Assembly (NCBI RefSeq): GCF_001553855.1
Contig: NZ_LQWV01000037.1
Location: 62,698-126,697, forward strand
Direction of reading: 5' to 3'
Source of the DNA: Streptococcus gordonii
GTDB lineage: Bacteria > Bacillota > Bacilli > Lactobacillales > Streptococcaceae
Length of the DNA: 64,000 nt
A model generated the notes under the pieces. That model was not told where the DNA came from, did not search any database, and saw nothing but the letters and a program-made list of their open reading frames with translations. The translations under genes were made by a program, and so were the position numbers. Below, one piece after another: positions 9,340-20,141 of this stretch (position 1 is its first letter; every line of letters begins with the position of its first letter).

Positions 9340-10038
9340 ATGAAAAAATTAGAAAACCTTTTGTTTGATAGATTTGGCTTGGTTTTTAAGGATGTTTCAT
9401 TGCTAGAAACAGCTTTTACTCATACAAGCTATGCCAATGAACACCGCCTCTTAAAAATTTCACACAATGAACGCCTGGAATTTTTAGGAGACGCTGTTCT
9501 GCAATTAATTATCTCTGAGTATTTATTTGAAAAATACCCCAAGAGACCTGAAGGAGATTTGACTAAGCTTCGTTCAACGATTGTTCGTGAGGAAAGTTTG
9601 GCGGGTTTTAGTCGTGATTGTCAGTTTGATCTCTTTATCAAGCTGGGTAAGGGAGAAGAAAAATCTGGGGGCCGTGAGCGCGAAACGATTTTAGGTGACT
9701 TGTTTGAAGCTTTCTTAGGAGCTTTGTTACTTGATAAAGGCTTGGAAGTTGTGAAGGACTTTATTTATCAAGTCATGATTCCTAAGGTGGAGGCAGGTGA
9801 TTTTGAGCAGGTGACAGACTATAAGACAAAATTGCAAGAGTTACTTCAGTCTAATGGAGATGTAGAGATTCTTTATCAAGTCGTGTCTGAATCTGGCCCA
9901 GCTCATGCCAAAAATTTTGAGGTTAGCGTTTCAGTTGATGGTCGTTTAGTAGGAAAAGGCCAAGGGCGTTCTAAAAAGCTGGCAGAACAAGAGGCTGCTA
10001 AGAATGCCTTTGAAAAGGAAAATCATTCATGTATTTAA
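9340..10038 (+). CDS. rnc: Ribonuclease III
   Basis: RNase III of 232 aa that cuts double-stranded RNA in rRNA and mRNA processing. The catalytic signature [13 protein letters not shown] is at residues 42-54, and a second conserved segment ([14 protein letters not shown]) is at about 115-128. The dsRNA-binding domain fills about 158-228 and ends in [13 protein letters not shown]. It overlaps the smc start by 10 nt, and rnc-smc is the standard streptococcal order. Confidence 0.97.
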   Translation: MKKLENLLFDRFGLVFKDVSLLETAFTHTSYANEHRLLKISHNERLEFLGDAVLQLIISEYLFEKYPKRPEGDLTKLRSTIVREESLAGFSRDCQFDLFIKLGKGEEKSGGRERETILGDLFEAFLGALLLDKGLEVVKDFIYQVMIPKVEAGDFEQVTDYKTKLQELLQSNGDVEILYQVVSESGPAHAKNFEVSVSVDGRLVGKGQGRSKKLAEQEAAKNAFEKENHSCI

Positions 10039-13000
10039 AAGAAATTGAAATCCAGGGTTTTAAATCTTTTGCGGATAAAACTAAGGTAGTTTTTGACCAA
10101 GGGGTAACAGCGGTTGTCGGCCCCAACGGTTCAGGTAAGTCCAATATTACAGAAAGTCTGCGCTGGGCTTTGGGAGAATCCAGTGTTAAGAGTTTGCGTG
10201 GCGGTAAGATGCCCGATGTTATTTTTGCCGGGACAGAAACACGCAAGCCCCTTAATTATGCGTCTGTAGTAGTGGTTCTTGATAATAGCGACCAATTTAT
10301 CAAGAATGCAGCTAAGGAGATTAGAGTAGAGCGTCATATTTATCGCAGTGGTGATAGTGAGTACAAAATAGATGGTAAAAAGGTTCGTTTGCGTGATGTT
10401 CATGATCTCTTTATGGACACAGGGCTTGGACGGGACTCCTTCTCTATTATTTCCCAAGGTAAGGTAGAAGAGATCTTTAACAGTAAGCCGGAGGAGCGGC
10501 GTGCTATTTTTGAAGAGGTTGCAGGCGTACTGAAATATAAGACTCGTCGTAAGGAAACTGAGAGTAAATTGGCTCAAACCCAAGACAATTTGGATCGCTT
10601 GGAAGATATTATTTACGAATTGGATGGGCAAATCAAACCTTTAGAGAAGCAAGCACAAACTGCTAAACGCTTTTTGGAGTTAGATCAGGAAAGGCGAGAA
10701 CTTTACCTAGATGTCTTGGTTGCTCAAATGACAGCTAATAAGGAAAAGTTGAACCAGGCAGAGGAGAATTTGGCCAAGATTCAGGAAGAGCTGTCTGCCT
10801 ATTATAGCAAACGAGATGAATTGGAACGGGAGAACCAAGCTCTCAAATCCAAGCGTCATGAGCTTAACCAGACCTTGGCGGCCGACCAAGCTAAGCTACT
10901 CGAATTAACTCGTCTGATTAGTGATTTGGAGCGACAAATTGATCTCTCTAAGTTAGAGTCGAGTCAGGCAGCAAGTAGCCGTAAAGAGAATGAGGCTCGT
11001 TTGGCTACATTGGTAGAGAAGTTGGAACAAACAGAGCAAGATTGTAAGGCCAAGACTGAAAATCTGGCTCTTATTGCAGAAAAATTGGACAAGAATCAGC
11101 AGGAAATGGCTGGGCTAGAAAAAGAGATTGCCGATTTTTCTGAGGATCCTGATCAATTGATTGAGCATTTACGAGATCAATATGTCAAACTCATGAAAGA
11201 AGAGGCCGATTTATCCAATGATTTGACTGCTTTGGAAAGCCGACAGGCTAATGAGTTGAAACTAAATGAGAGCAAACAGGCTGATTTTGAAAAAATTAAA
11301 ACAGACTTGTTAGAAAGCCAAAAGGCTGAAACAGCCCATATAGAAGAGTTAGAAACAGCTCGGAAGAATCTAACAGACTTATTGAATGCTTACCAGGTGC
11401 AGGTGGAAAAAGTACAAGAACTGCAGACAAGTTACCAAAATCAACAAAAAGCCATGTTTGATTTGTTGGATGATTTGAAAAATAAGAAGGCTCGTTCTGC
11501 AAGTTTGGAAGCTATTCTTAAAAATCATAGTAACTTTTATGCAGGTGTAAAAAGTGTTCTGCAAGAATCTGATCGCTTAGGTGGGATTGTTGGTGCTGTT
11601 AGCGAAAAATTAAGTTTTGATCCGCATTATCAGACAGCTCTTGAGATCGCTTTAGGAGCTAGCAGTCAGAATATTATTGTCGAAGATGAAGCTGCTGCTA
11701 CAAGAGCAATTGATTTCTTGAAGAAGAATCGAGCTGGTCGGGCAACTTTCTTGCCACTGACAACGATTAAACCCCGTCAGTTAGCTGATCATCATCGGAC
11801 AAGCATTGAGTCTAGTAAAGGTTTTCTTGGTCTTGCTTCTTCACTTGTCACTTATGATGCCAGCTTGGATACCATCTTCCAAAATCTGCTGGGAACAACA
11901 GCCATTTTTGATACGGTAGACAATGCTCGTGCAGCGGCCCGTCAGGTTCGTTACCAAGTCAGAATAGTCACTCTAGACGGGACAGAACTGCGAACAGGTG
12001 GTTCCTACGCTGGTGGAGCAAATAGAAACAACAATACGATCTTTATCAAGCCGGAATTGGACGCTCTTTTGTCTGATATAAAGGAAAAAGATGTCCAATT
12101 GAAGGAAAAAGAAGAGGCTGTCCAAATCCTACACAATCAACTGAGTCAAGCTAAGCATGTCTTAGATCAAATCAAGGAAGATGGTGAAAGCGCCCGTTTG
12201 GCAGAACAAAAAGCTAGTTTAGCTTATGAGCAAATTGCAAAGCGAGTGGAAGAGCTGACGAATCTGAAAGATATGCAAGAGCAAGAATTGGCAAGGTTGT
12301 CTGGCTTTGATATTTCTGGTGAACAAGCCAAATTGCAGGCCCGTTTAGCAGAAATTGAACAGGCTAAATTGGATGTGACACAGGAAATTGAGCAGGTTAA
12401 ATCGAATAAAGATGCTGTTCAAGAACGCTTTGATAAACTTTCCAATAAATTGTCAGACTTAAAACTATCTCGGACTGAGCTGACCTCTCTTCAACGTTTT
12501 GAGAAAAATGACTTAGAACGTTTAGAAGAAGAAAAAACAGCTTTAGTCAAAGAACAGTCTACTCTAGAACTCTTAATGGAACAAAAAGAATCCAGTCTCC
12601 AAAAGGTGGACATTGCAGTTCTAGAAGATCAGTTGAAGACTGCTAATCAGGAAAAGACAGACTTAAACCAAGGACTGATTCGTTTGAAATTTGAATTAGA
12701 AGACTTGGAAGGTCAGTCTGAAGATATCCTCAGTCATTTAGATCAGGCACGTAAGCAAAATGAAGAATTGATACGTAATCAGGCCAAGGCTGAGGCTGAA
12801 AAAGAAAAGATTACAGATGTTTTGCGTCGTCTCTTAACCAGTCTGACGGAAGAATATCAAATGAGTTTTGACGAAGCCAATCAGAAGGCTCGTCCTCTCG
12901 AAAACTTAGCAGTATCGGAAGGGCAAGTCAAAGACTTGGAACGATCTATACGTGCGCTTGGCCCAGTAAACCTGGATGCTGTTGAACAATTTGATGAAGT

Positions 13001-13562
13001 AAAAAATCGTTTGGACTTTCTCAATACACAACGAAATGATGTCTTGTCCGCTAAGAATCTTCTCTTGACAACCATCGAAGAAATGAACGATGAAGTCAAG
13101 GAACGTTTCAAGTCAACCTTTGAGGCTATTCGTGAAAGCTTTAAAATGACCTTCAAACAAATGTTTGGTGGAGGATCTGCAGACCTAATTTTAACAGAAG
13201 GCGATCTTTTGACAGCTGGAGTTGAAATTTCGGTGCAGCCACCTGGCAAGAAGATCCAGTCCCTCAATCTCATGAGTGGTGGGGAAAAGGCCTTGTCAGC
13301 TCTCGCTTTGCTCTTCTCCATTATTCGAGTGAAGACCATTCCTTTTGTTATTTTGGACGAAGTGGAAGCAGCCTTGGATGAAGCCAATGTTAAACGTTTT
13401 GGGGATTATCTCAACCGCTTTGACAAGGAGAGTCAGTTTATCGTTGTTACCCACCGAAAAGGAACCATGTCAGCGGCAGACTCTATCTACGGTGTCACTA
13501 TGCAGGAGTCCGGTGTGTCGAAGATTGTTTCGGTGAAATTGAAAGATTTAGAAGGTATGTAA
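10029..13562 (+). CDS. smc: Chromosome partition protein SMC
   Basis: Full-length SMC ATPase of 1177 aa that compacts and segregates the chromosome with ScpA and ScpB. The N-terminal half-ATPase has Walker [10 protein letters not shown] (about 32-40). Two long coiled coils flank a hinge (about 510-640) with GGSYAGG. The C-terminal half carries the signature [14 protein letters not shown] and Walker [16 protein letters not shown]. The ATG lies inside the end of rnc. The next gene starts 1 nt after its stop. Confidence 0.97.
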   Translation: MYLKEIEIQGFKSFADKTKVVFDQGVTAVVGPNGSGKSNITESLRWALGESSVKSLRGGKMPDVIFAGTETRKPLNYASVVVVLDNSDQFIKNAAKEIRVERHIYRSGDSEYKIDGKKVRLRDVHDLFMDTGLGRDSFSIISQGKVEEIFNSKPEERRAIFEEVAGVLKYKTRRKETESKLAQTQDNLDRLEDIIYELDGQIKPLEKQAQTAKRFLELDQERRELYLDVLVAQMTANKEKLNQAEENLAKIQEELSAYYSKRDELERENQALKSKRHELNQTLAADQAKLLELTRLISDLERQIDLSKLESSQAASSRKENEARLATLVEKLEQTEQDCKAKTENLALIAEKLDKNQQEMAGLEKEIADFSEDPDQLIEHLRDQYVKLMKEEADLSNDLTALESRQANELKLNESKQADFEKIKTDLLESQKAETAHIEELETARKNLTDLLNAYQVQVEKVQELQTSYQNQQKAMFDLLDDLKNKKARSASLEAILKNHSNFYAGVKSVLQESDRLGGIVGAVSEKLSFDPHYQTALEIALGASSQNIIVEDEAAATRAIDFLKKNRAGRATFLPLTTIKPRQLADHHRTSIESSKGFLGLASSLVTYDASLDTIFQNLLGTTAIFDTVDNARAAARQVRYQVRIVTLDGTELRTGGSYAGGANRNNNTIFIKPELDALLSDIKEKDVQLKEKEEAVQILHNQLSQAKHVLDQIKEDGESARLAEQKASLAYEQIAKRVEELTNLKDMQEQELARLSGFDISGEQAKLQARLAEIEQAKLDVTQEIEQVKSNKDAVQERFDKLSNKLSDLKLSRTELTSLQRFEKNDLERLEEEKTALVKEQSTLELLMEQKESSLQKVDIAVLEDQLKTANQEKTDLNQGLIRLKFELEDLEGQSEDILSHLDQARKQNEELIRNQAKAEAEKEKITDVLRRLLTSLTEEYQMSFDEANQKARPLENLAVSEGQVKDLERSIRALGPVNLDAVEQFDEVKNRLDFLNTQRNDVLSAKNLLLTTIEEMNDEVKERFKSTFEAIRESFKMTFKQMFGGGSADLILTEGDLLTAGVEISVQPPGKKIQSLNLMSGGEKALSALALLFSIIRVKTIPFVILDEVEAALDEANVKRFGDYLNRFDKESQFIVVTHRKGTMSAADSIYGVTMQESGVSKIVSVKLKDLEGM

Positions 13563-13563
13563 A

Positions 13564-14361
13564 ATGGATATTAAACTAGTTGCAACTGATATGGACGGCA
13601 CCTTTTTAGATGGTCAAGGACAATTTGACATGGAGCGTCTGAAAAGTCTTTTAGTCAAATTTAAAGAGAAAGGTCTCTATTTTGCGGTAGCTAGTGGCCG
13701 AGGGATTCTGTCTCTGGAGAAGCTGTTTGCCGAAGTTCGTAATGAGATTATTTTCATCGCCGAAAATGGCAGTCTGGTTGAATTTCATGGACAGGATTTA
13801 TATGAGGCTACGATGAGCCGAGATTTTTACTTAGATACTTTTGAAAAGTTAAAGGAGTCTCCATATGTAAATACTGGTAAGCTCCTGTTAACAGGTAAAA
13901 AAGCTTGCTATGTTTTAGACAGTGTAGATCCGACCTATCTTCATTTTTCTGCCCACTACAATGAAAATATTGTCAAGGTGGCTAGTTTAGCTGATATTGA
14001 TGATGAGATTTTCAAATTCACGACTAATTTCACACCTGAAACTATAGCTGAAGGAGAAGCTTGGGTCAATGAAAATGTTCCTGGAGTCAAAGCGATGACA
14101 ACCGGTTATGAATCCATTGATATTGTTCTTGATTATGTAGATAAGGGGGTTGCGATTGTCGAATTAGCCAAGAAACTTGGTTTAGATATGAACCAAGTCA
14201 TGGCTTTTGGAGACAATCTTAATGACCTCCATATGATGCAGGTAGTTGGCCATCCAATTGCACCTGAGAATGCCCGTCCAGAGATTTTAGAATTAGCAAC
14301 TGAGGTAATTGGCTCTCATAAAGATCAGTCTGTAATTGCCTATATGGAGAAACTAGTATGA
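13564..14361 (+). CDS. Cof-type HAD phosphatase
   Basis: A 265-aa HAD-superfamily hydrolase (Cof/type IIB). Motif I is ATDMDGTFLDG (Asp nucleophile near residue 8), and motif IV is MAFGDNLNDLHMM near the C-terminus. Such enzymes dephosphorylate sugar phosphates, FMN or pyridoxal phosphate; the substrate cannot be read here. It is in the smc-ftsY operon and overlaps the next, related gene by 4 nt (ATGA). Confidence 0.9.
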   Translation: MDIKLVATDMDGTFLDGQGQFDMERLKSLLVKFKEKGLYFAVASGRGILSLEKLFAEVRNEIIFIAENGSLVEFHGQDLYEATMSRDFYLDTFEKLKESPYVNTGKLLLTGKKACYVLDSVDPTYLHFSAHYNENIVKVASLADIDDEIFKFTTNFTPETIAEGEAWVNENVPGVKAMTTGYESIDIVLDYVDKGVAIVELAKKLGLDMNQVMAFGDNLNDLHMMQVVGHPIAPENARPEILELATEVIGSHKDQSVIAYMEKLV

Positions 14362-15167
14362 CAGCTATTAAACTGATTGCGCTCGATTTAGATGGAACCC
14401 TGTTGACTTCTGACAAGAGAATTTCTCAGAGGAATTTAAAGGCTCTAGCAGCTGCCAGGGCAAAGGGAGTAAAAGTTGTATTGACGACAGGCCGACCACT
14501 AAAGGCTATGGAGTTTTTACTAGATGAGTTGGGAACAGCAGGTTTAGAGGATGAATATACCATTACATTTAACGGTGGCTTGGTTCAGCGAAATACTGGT
14601 GAAATTATAGATAAAACCGTTTTTTCCCATGCTGATGTAGTTCGCATTTTTGAAGAAACGCAGAAGCTTTCTTTGCCACTCGATGCTATTAGTGAGGGAG
14701 TTGTGTATCAGCTCCAGTCAGAACAGAAATCCCTCTATGCCCAAGCCAATCCTTATCTCCAGTTTGAACACGTATCGCTAAACGATTTATCTGAGGGGCT
14801 GACCTACAATAAATGTGTCTCAGCCTTTGATCCATCCAGGATTGATAGGGCTTTACCACAGATTTCGAGTGAATTATTTGAGCGATATGAAATTTTTAAA
14901 TCTCGGGATATGCTGTTAGAGTGGTCTCCGAAAAATGTTCATAAAGCAACTGGTTTAGCAAAATTAAGCCAGCATCTTGGTTTAGATTCCAGTCAGATCA
15001 TGGCTTGCGGTGATGAAGCAAACGACCGCTCCATGATTGAATGGGCTGGACTTGGTGTGGCCATGGGGAATGCAACGGAAGAAACCAAAGCAGTAGCTAA
15101 AGTAGTTGCCCCGCTGACCAACGATGAAGACGCAGTCGCTTGGGCGATTGAAAACTATATTTTATAG
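14358..15167 (+). CDS. Cof-type HAD phosphatase
   Basis: A second Cof-type HAD phosphatase of 269 aa, with motif I ALDLDGTLLTSD and motif IV MACGDEANDRSMIEWAG. It overlaps the previous gene by ATGA, so the two are translationally coupled. They are distant relatives rather than recent duplicates, since their cap domains look different. Substrate unknown. Both lie between smc and ftsY in several streptococci. Confidence 0.9.
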   Translation: MTAIKLIALDLDGTLLTSDKRISQRNLKALAAARAKGVKVVLTTGRPLKAMEFLLDELGTAGLEDEYTITFNGGLVQRNTGEIIDKTVFSHADVVRIFEETQKLSLPLDAISEGVVYQLQSEQKSLYAQANPYLQFEHVSLNDLSEGLTYNKCVSAFDPSRIDRALPQISSELFERYEIFKSRDMLLEWSPKNVHKATGLAKLSQHLGLDSSQIMACGDEANDRSMIEWAGLGVAMGNATEETKAVAKVVAPLTNDEDAVAWAIENYIL

Positions 15168-15185
15168 AGAAAAGGAGGACAGACC

Positions 15186-16787
15186 ATGGGCTTATTTGAC
15201 CGCCTTTTTGGCAGAAAAAAAGAAAAAAAAGAAGACATCCGAGAAGAGGAGTCTGTTCAGACGGAAGTTTCTGAAACAGAGGACGCAATAGAAGAACTAG
15301 AAAACGAAAATCAGTCTCAAGTAGAAACTGCTGCTGAAGTAAGTTTACAAGAGGAAATCCTGCCTTTTGAAGAAGAGGACAAGCAAGAATTTTACGAAGA
15401 GTTAGATGAACGCTTATCAGAAGATCAGGTCTTGAATGAAGTCATAGAAGACAAGTCTCAAAACAGATTCGAGGAGCAAGAAGCGGATGAACTCCAGCAA
15501 GAAGAGACTGAAGAGAGCGCAAGCATTGCTGAAAAGTCTGAAGAAGCTCAAATAGACAATTCAAGTGAAGAAGAGCTTGCTGAAGAATCAGTCCCAGTCC
15601 AAGAGGGGTCTGAAGAAAAACAATCAGAACTTGACTCAGAAACACCAGCACTTGAAGATATCAAGTTAGAAGACCAAGGACCTCTAACCGTTGATGAACC
15701 AAGTCAGGCTGATGAAGATGCGAAAGACTCAAATCAAGCAGAAACCCAAGCAGAAGCTGTTGAGGAAGAGAAGCAAGATTTACCAGATGAAGCGGAGCAA
15801 GGTCTAGATACAAGCGAAGAGGCTGAAGTTACAAAGTCAGACCAGGAAGAAGGTCATACTGAAACTGTTCAAGAAAAGTATGATCGCAGTTTGAAAAAAA
15901 CTCGGACAGGTTTTGGAGCTAAGCTCAATGCTTTCTTTGCTAATTTCCGTACTGTCGACGAAGAGTTCTTTGAAGATTTGGAAGAGCTGTTGATTACAAG
16001 CGACGTTGGTGTGCAAGTGGCCTCTAATTTGGCAGAAGAGCTACGATATGAGGCTAGATTAGAAAATGCTAAGAAACCTGATGCTTTACGAAAGGTTATC
16101 ATAGAAAAGCTAGTTGATATCTACGAAAAAGATGGTCGTTACAATGAGAAAATTAATTTCCAAGATGGTTTGACAGTCATGCTTTTTGTCGGTGTCAATG
16201 GTGTTGGGAAAACTACATCAATTGGTAAATTAGCTTACAAATACAAGCAAGAAGGCAAGAAGGTTATGTTGGTAGCAGCAGACACCTTCCGTGCTGGAGC
16301 AGTAGCCCAGTTAGCTGAGTGGGGAAAACGTGTTGATGTACCTGTTGTGACTGGTCCTGAAAAGTGTGATCCAGCCAGTGTTGTTTTTGACGGTATGGAG
16401 CGTGCTCAAGCTGAAAATGTCGATATTCTGATGATCGATACTGCTGGTCGCTTGCAAAATAAAGATAATCTCATGGCTGAATTGGAAAAGATTGGTCGGA
16501 TTATTAAGCGGGTTAATCCAGATGCTCCTCACGAGACTTTCCTAGCTTTAGATGCTTCAACAGGTCAAAATGCCCTCGTTCAAGCAAAGGAATTTTCAAA
16601 GATTACTCCAGTGACAGGTATTGTTCTGACTAAGATTGATGGAACAGCGCGTGGAGGAGTTGTTCTCGCTATTCGCCAGGAATTGGATATCCCAGTTAAA
16701 TTGATTGGATTTGGTGAGAAGATTGATGATATTGGGGAGTTCAATTCAGAGAACTTTATGCGTGGCCTTTTAGAAGGACTGCTTTAA
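15186..16787 (+). CDS. ftsY: Signal recognition particle receptor FtsY
   Basis: SRP receptor GTPase of 533 aa that docks ribosome-nascent chain complexes at the membrane. A long acidic Glu/Gln/Ser-rich region fills about residues 15-225, followed by the NG domain: helical N part about 235-310, then GTPase motifs GVNGVGKTTS, DTFRAGAVAQL, DTAGRLQNK and TKIDGTARGG. The acidic part is low-complexity and longer than in many Firmicutes. AAAGGAGG precedes the ATG. A terminator shared with zwf follows. Confidence 0.96.
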   Translation: MGLFDRLFGRKKEKKEDIREEESVQTEVSETEDAIEELENENQSQVETAAEVSLQEEILPFEEEDKQEFYEELDERLSEDQVLNEVIEDKSQNRFEEQEADELQQEETEESASIAEKSEEAQIDNSSEEELAEESVPVQEGSEEKQSELDSETPALEDIKLEDQGPLTVDEPSQADEDAKDSNQAETQAEAVEEEKQDLPDEAEQGLDTSEEAEVTKSDQEEGHTETVQEKYDRSLKKTRTGFGAKLNAFFANFRTVDEEFFEDLEELLITSDVGVQVASNLAEELRYEARLENAKKPDALRKVIIEKLVDIYEKDGRYNEKINFQDGLTVMLFVGVNGVGKTTSIGKLAYKYKQEGKKVMLVAADTFRAGAVAQLAEWGKRVDVPVVTGPEKCDPASVVFDGMERAQAENVDILMIDTAGRLQNKDNLMAELEKIGRIIKRVNPDAPHETFLALDASTGQNALVQAKEFSKITPVTGIVLTKIDGTARGGVVLAIRQELDIPVKLIGFGEKIDDIGEFNSENFMRGLLEGLL

Positions 16788-16793
16788 ATACGA

Positions 16794-16826
16794 AAAAAGA
16801 AATCCATATTCCTTGGATTTCTTTTT
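16794..16826. terminator. Bidirectional terminator between ftsY and zwf
   Basis: A 13-bp perfect stem AAAAAGAAATCCA/TGGATTTCTTTTT with a 7-nt loop, with T runs in both directions. It serves the convergent ftsY (+) and zwf (-). Confidence 0.92.
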
Positions 16827-16832
16827 CTATCT

Positions 16833-18293
16833 TTAATTTTGAGGGTTCCATTGCCACTCAGCACCAAACTGAGCCAATAATTCTGCTGAAGCAACTGGTC
16901 CCATTGTTCCAACTGCATATTCATGAAGTGGCGCTTGATTGTTTCTCCAGAGTTCTTCGATTTTATCAATTAATTTCCAGCTGGCCTTTACTTCTTCCCA
17001 GTGACTAAAGTTAGTTGAGTCATTGTTAAGTACATCAAAAATTAATTTTTCGTAAGGTTCAGGTGAAGCTCCAGAAGCAGTCGCATCTGTACGATAATCT
17101 AAAGAAATAGGGGATAAACTGAAGAGTTCACCGACTTCTTTACCATTAACACTGAGAGAGAAACCTTCTGTTGGTTGGATATAAATGGTCAAAACATTCG
17201 GTGCTAGTTTTTCTCCAAAAATAGAATCCATTTGTTTGAAGACGATGTTAACATGGGTCCCTTTTTCTGTTAGACGTTTACCTGTGCGGAAAAAGAAAGG
17301 AACATCACGGAAGCGGTCACTGTCAACAAAGAAGGCACCTGAAACAAAAGTTTCAGTCATAGATTCTGGATTGACATTGGGTTCACTTCTATAAGCAATA
17401 TATTTCTTACCATTGACTTTTCCAGACTTGTATTGGCCACGAATGAAATATTTTTTCAAATCTTCTTGACTCGGTTGTGTCAAACGTTCAAAAACCTTGA
17501 TTTTCTCTGCACGGATCTCATCTTTTGTAAAGCTGTTGGGCTTATCCATGGCAAGAAGAGACAGTAATTGCAAGGTATGGTTTTGGACCATATCTCTTAG
17601 GGCACCGGATTCATCGTAATATCCGCCTCGTTCTTCTACACCCAGTTTTTCGGCAAAGGTGATTTGGACATTGTCAATGTGGTCGCGGTTCCAAATATTC
17701 TCAAAAAGTGAGTTGGCAAAACGAATAGCAAAGATGCTTTGGATCATTTCCTTGCCCAGGTAATGGTCAATTCGGAAGATTTGCTCTTCATCAAAAGTTG
17801 CCAACAAGTCGTTGTTAAGTTGGCTAGCTGTTTCTAAGTCTGTTCCAAAAGGTTTTTCGACGATCAAACGCTCAAAGCCTTTGCCATCGACAATGTTTTC
17901 AGATTTGAGATGTTTAGCGATAGTTCCGAAAAACTGCGGAGCCATGGATAGGAAGAAGAGTTTATTGTGTTCTGCTTGATATTCTTCATTGAGTCGGTTT
18001 TGAAGCTTGCGTAGCTCAATGTAGTGCTCGGTATCCTGCACATCGTGACTTTGATAGTAGAAGTGGCTGGCAAATTCCTGTGCTTGCTCAGGACTATCAG
18101 CTAAATCGGCGATAGACTCAACGACAACAGATTCAAAGTATTCCTTGCTCCATGGCCTGCGAGCTGTTCCGATAACAGCAAAATGCTTAGAAAGGTTGCC
18201 AGACTTATATAATCTAAAAAGTGAGGGATAGAGCTTACGTTTAGCCAAATCTCCACTAGCTCCAAAAATTGTAACAATAACTTTAGATGACAT
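16833..18293 (-). CDS. zwf: Glucose-6-phosphate 1-dehydrogenase
   Basis: A 486-aa enzyme oxidising glucose-6-phosphate to 6-phosphogluconolactone with NADP, the entry to the oxidative pentose phosphate pathway. NADP-binding FGASGDLAKRKLYPSLF is near the N-terminus, and the catalytic RIDHYLGKE is at about 176-184. AAAAAGGATATTAGG precedes the ATG. It is a single gene convergent with ftsY, the arrangement also found in S. pneumoniae. Confidence 0.97.
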   Translation of the reverse strand: MSSKVIVTIFGASGDLAKRKLYPSLFRLYKSGNLSKHFAVIGTARRPWSKEYFESVVVESIADLADSPEQAQEFASHFYYQSHDVQDTEHYIELRKLQNRLNEEYQAEHNKLFFLSMAPQFFGTIAKHLKSENIVDGKGFERLIVEKPFGTDLETASQLNNDLLATFDEEQIFRIDHYLGKEMIQSIFAIRFANSLFENIWNRDHIDNVQITFAEKLGVEERGGYYDESGALRDMVQNHTLQLLSLLAMDKPNSFTKDEIRAEKIKVFERLTQPSQEDLKKYFIRGQYKSGKVNGKKYIAYRSEPNVNPESMTETFVSGAFFVDSDRFRDVPFFFRTGKRLTEKGTHVNIVFKQMDSIFGEKLAPNVLTIYIQPTEGFSLSVNGKEVGELFSLSPISLDYRTDATASGASPEPYEKLIFDVLNNDSTNFSHWEEVKASWKLIDKIEELWRNNQAPLHEYAVGTMGPVASAELLAQFGAEWQWNPQN

Positions 18294-18325
18294 CCTAATA
18301 TCCTTTTTTCTAAAATGATGTATCT

Positions 18326-18334
18326 ATTTTATCA
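18326..18334 (-). promoter_or_regulatory. Extended -10 promoter of zwf
   Basis: On the minus strand, TGA-TAAAAT lies 32 nt upstream of the zwf ATG. Confidence 0.5.
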
Positions 18335-18396
18335 CAAATGCCTAAAAAATGGTAAATGACGCTACGAATAGAATATATTTTGTCTGAGGTTAAGAA

Positions 18397-18423
18397 AAGA
18401 GTTAGATTACTCGTCTAACTCTT
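18397..18423 (-). terminator. Terminator of the permease operon
   Basis: A 10-bp perfect stem AAGAGTTAGA/TCTAACTCTT with a 7-nt loop, directly after the stop codon of the minus-strand gene. On that strand a T-rich stretch follows. Confidence 0.75.
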
Positions 18424-19239
18424 CTAAAATACACGATAAACATAAGGATTGTCTGGTTTTTCTACCTTTTCAAAACTGGAGACCTTTAGGATAGGCAGAC
18501 TCTGTCCTAAATTCTTATGGTATTGTACAGCAATCTTTCCTTTGGCATGGATCCAAGTATTGTCTTCAAAATGCTGGGTATTTCCAGTTGTCAAGAGGCC
18601 ATAGACTCCAGAGTCAGCAATACAGTGGATGATACCAAAGCGAAAGAGAAATTGACTTTTCTGATCGCTCGGGTCATTGTAGACAAAACCGGTAAATTCA
18701 AGCGTTTTACCAACAAATTCATCTGGATAATCATAGATAACTTCCATAACTTCCATGTAATTTTCAGTCGTGACCTGAATGGTATCTTGGTTGATATACT
18801 TCTTGGCAGCTGCCCGCATTTCTTTTTCATAGGCCCCTTTGGTAAAGTAGGTACTGGTGTCCGGCTTCAGGTATTGGCTGGTTGTGCCTTCGTCCTGCTG
18901 AATAGCAGTTGAAGTTCCCTCAGCCAGTGGGAAATGAAATCCTTTGGCCGAAACTGTTGTCGAATCCAAGGTAACGGTTGGAAAGAAAATTCCAACAAAA
19001 AGCGGAATGATAAGGAGCAACACGCTACCTAGTTTTGCCCAACGAGTGCTCAAATGACTGTGGACCTCCATCTTCTTCATCCAGATGATAAGCTGCACAA
19101 CTGCTAGGATAAAGGACAGAATCATAGACAAGTATGCCAGATAGGAGTAATGAAGGTTGATATATTGATTAAGCTTGCCTGTCAGCTGCAGATACATGGT
19201 GATCTCAAAGTAGCCGACTAAGATTAGAAATCGAATCAT
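18424..19239 (-). CDS. TIGR03943 family membrane protein (permease partner)
   Basis: A 271-aa protein with N-terminal membrane segments (about 5-25, 32-52, 68-88) and an extracytoplasmic domain of about 180 residues. It matches the TIGR03943/YcgQ family, normally encoded beside a DUF318 permease, as here. The start is set by a 4-nt ATGA overlap with the permease stop and by GGGGG upstream; an in-frame ATG 7 codons further upstream, inside the permease gene, is less likely. Substrate unknown; a metal or cofactor role is sometimes suggested for the pair. Confidence 0.85.
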   Translation of the reverse strand: MIRFLILVGYFEITMYLQLTGKLNQYINLHYSYLAYLSMILSFILAVVQLIIWMKKMEVHSHLSTRWAKLGSVLLLIIPLFVGIFFPTVTLDSTTVSAKGFHFPLAEGTSTAIQQDEGTTSQYLKPDTSTYFTKGAYEKEMRAAAKKYINQDTIQVTTENYMEVMEVIYDYPDEFVGKTLEFTGFVYNDPSDQKSQFLFRFGIIHCIADSGVYGLLTTGNTQHFEDNTWIHAKGKIAVQYHKNLGQSLPILKVSSFEKVEKPDNPYVYRVF

Positions 19240-20141
19240 AGCACTACCCCCACAAGCCAAGAGTAAAGAAAGACGACGACAGTAACTAGACTGATAAATT
19301 GCCAGATAAAGCGTGTCTTAAAGTAATTTTTCATCATCAGTAGATTCTTGACATCTAGCATAGGCCCAATGACTAAGAAAGCTAGGACTGGCGATAAGCC
19401 AAAGCTAGCAATCAAGGAGCTCCCGATAAAAGCATCAGCTTCGCTGCAAAGTGAAAGCAGGAAGGACAGTAGCATGAGGAGAAGAATAGCAACAGCTGGT
19501 GTCGAGCTAATTGAGGTCAGGATTCTGGTTGGCACATAGACTTGGACCAGGCTAGCAAAGAGACAGCCAAAGACTAAATAGCGACCTGTATCGAAAAATT
19601 CGTCAATGGCCTGCACAAAGACCTGAAAAAACTTTTGTCCTTTGCTGAGATGTGAAAAGTCATGCTCATGAACAGCCTTGCGGTTTTCTTTTTGAATATT
19701 GCTGTCTGCAAAGAAACCTAAAAAGATCCCTAAAACGATAGCCACTACCATAGAACCTAGGGCACGAAGCAGAGCCATTCGGAAGGAATTACCAAAGGCT
19801 GAGTAGGTCGCAAATAGCACGATAGGATTGATAACGGGTGCTGTCACTAGAAAAGGCACAGCAGTGTAACTGGGGACTTTTTTTTCTAAGAAGCGGTTAA
19901 TAATGGGAACAATTCCGCACTCACAGGAGGGAAAGACAATACCAATCAAGCTTCCAAAGAAAATCCGAGCCCATTTATTTTTGGGTAAGAAGTGATAGAC
20001 TTTTTCTGGAGTGACGTAAACTTCAATAAAGCCAGAAATAATACTTCCAATCAAAACAAAAGGTAGGGCTTCAATGATGATAGAGAGAAAGATAGCACCA
20101 GCCTGTAAAACGCTAGCAGGCAGATTTGAAAAGAGACTCAT
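19236..20141 (-). CDS. DUF318/YraQ-type permease
   Basis: A 301-aa permease with about eight membrane segments. A conserved FPSCECGIVPI motif lies near residues 70-80, with a second half repeating similar features (LSLCSEADAFIGSS). The Cys-Glu-Cys suggests metal or thiol chemistry, but transport specificity is not established. It overlaps its partner gene downstream and the small gene upstream by ATGA in each case, so all three are coupled. Confidence 0.87.
   Translation of the reverse strand: MSLFSNLPASVLQAGAIFLSIIIEALPFVLIGSIISGFIEVYVTPEKVYHFLPKNKWARIFFGSLIGIVFPSCECGIVPIINRFLEKKVPSYTAVPFLVTAPVINPIVLFATYSAFGNSFRMALLRALGSMVVAIVLGIFLGFFADSNIQKENRKAVHEHDFSHLSKGQKFFQVFVQAIDEFFDTGRYLVFGCLFASLVQVYVPTRILTSISSTPAVAILLLMLLSFLLSLCSEADAFIGSSLIASFGLSPVLAFLVIGPMLDVKNLLMMKNYFKTRFIWQFISLVTVVVFLYSWLVGVVL

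Noticed and set aside
13564..15167. Two adjacent Cof phosphatases as a recent tandem duplication
   Set aside because: They share only the HAD motifs. The cap regions and most of the sequence differ, so they are old paralogs in a standard streptococcal order.
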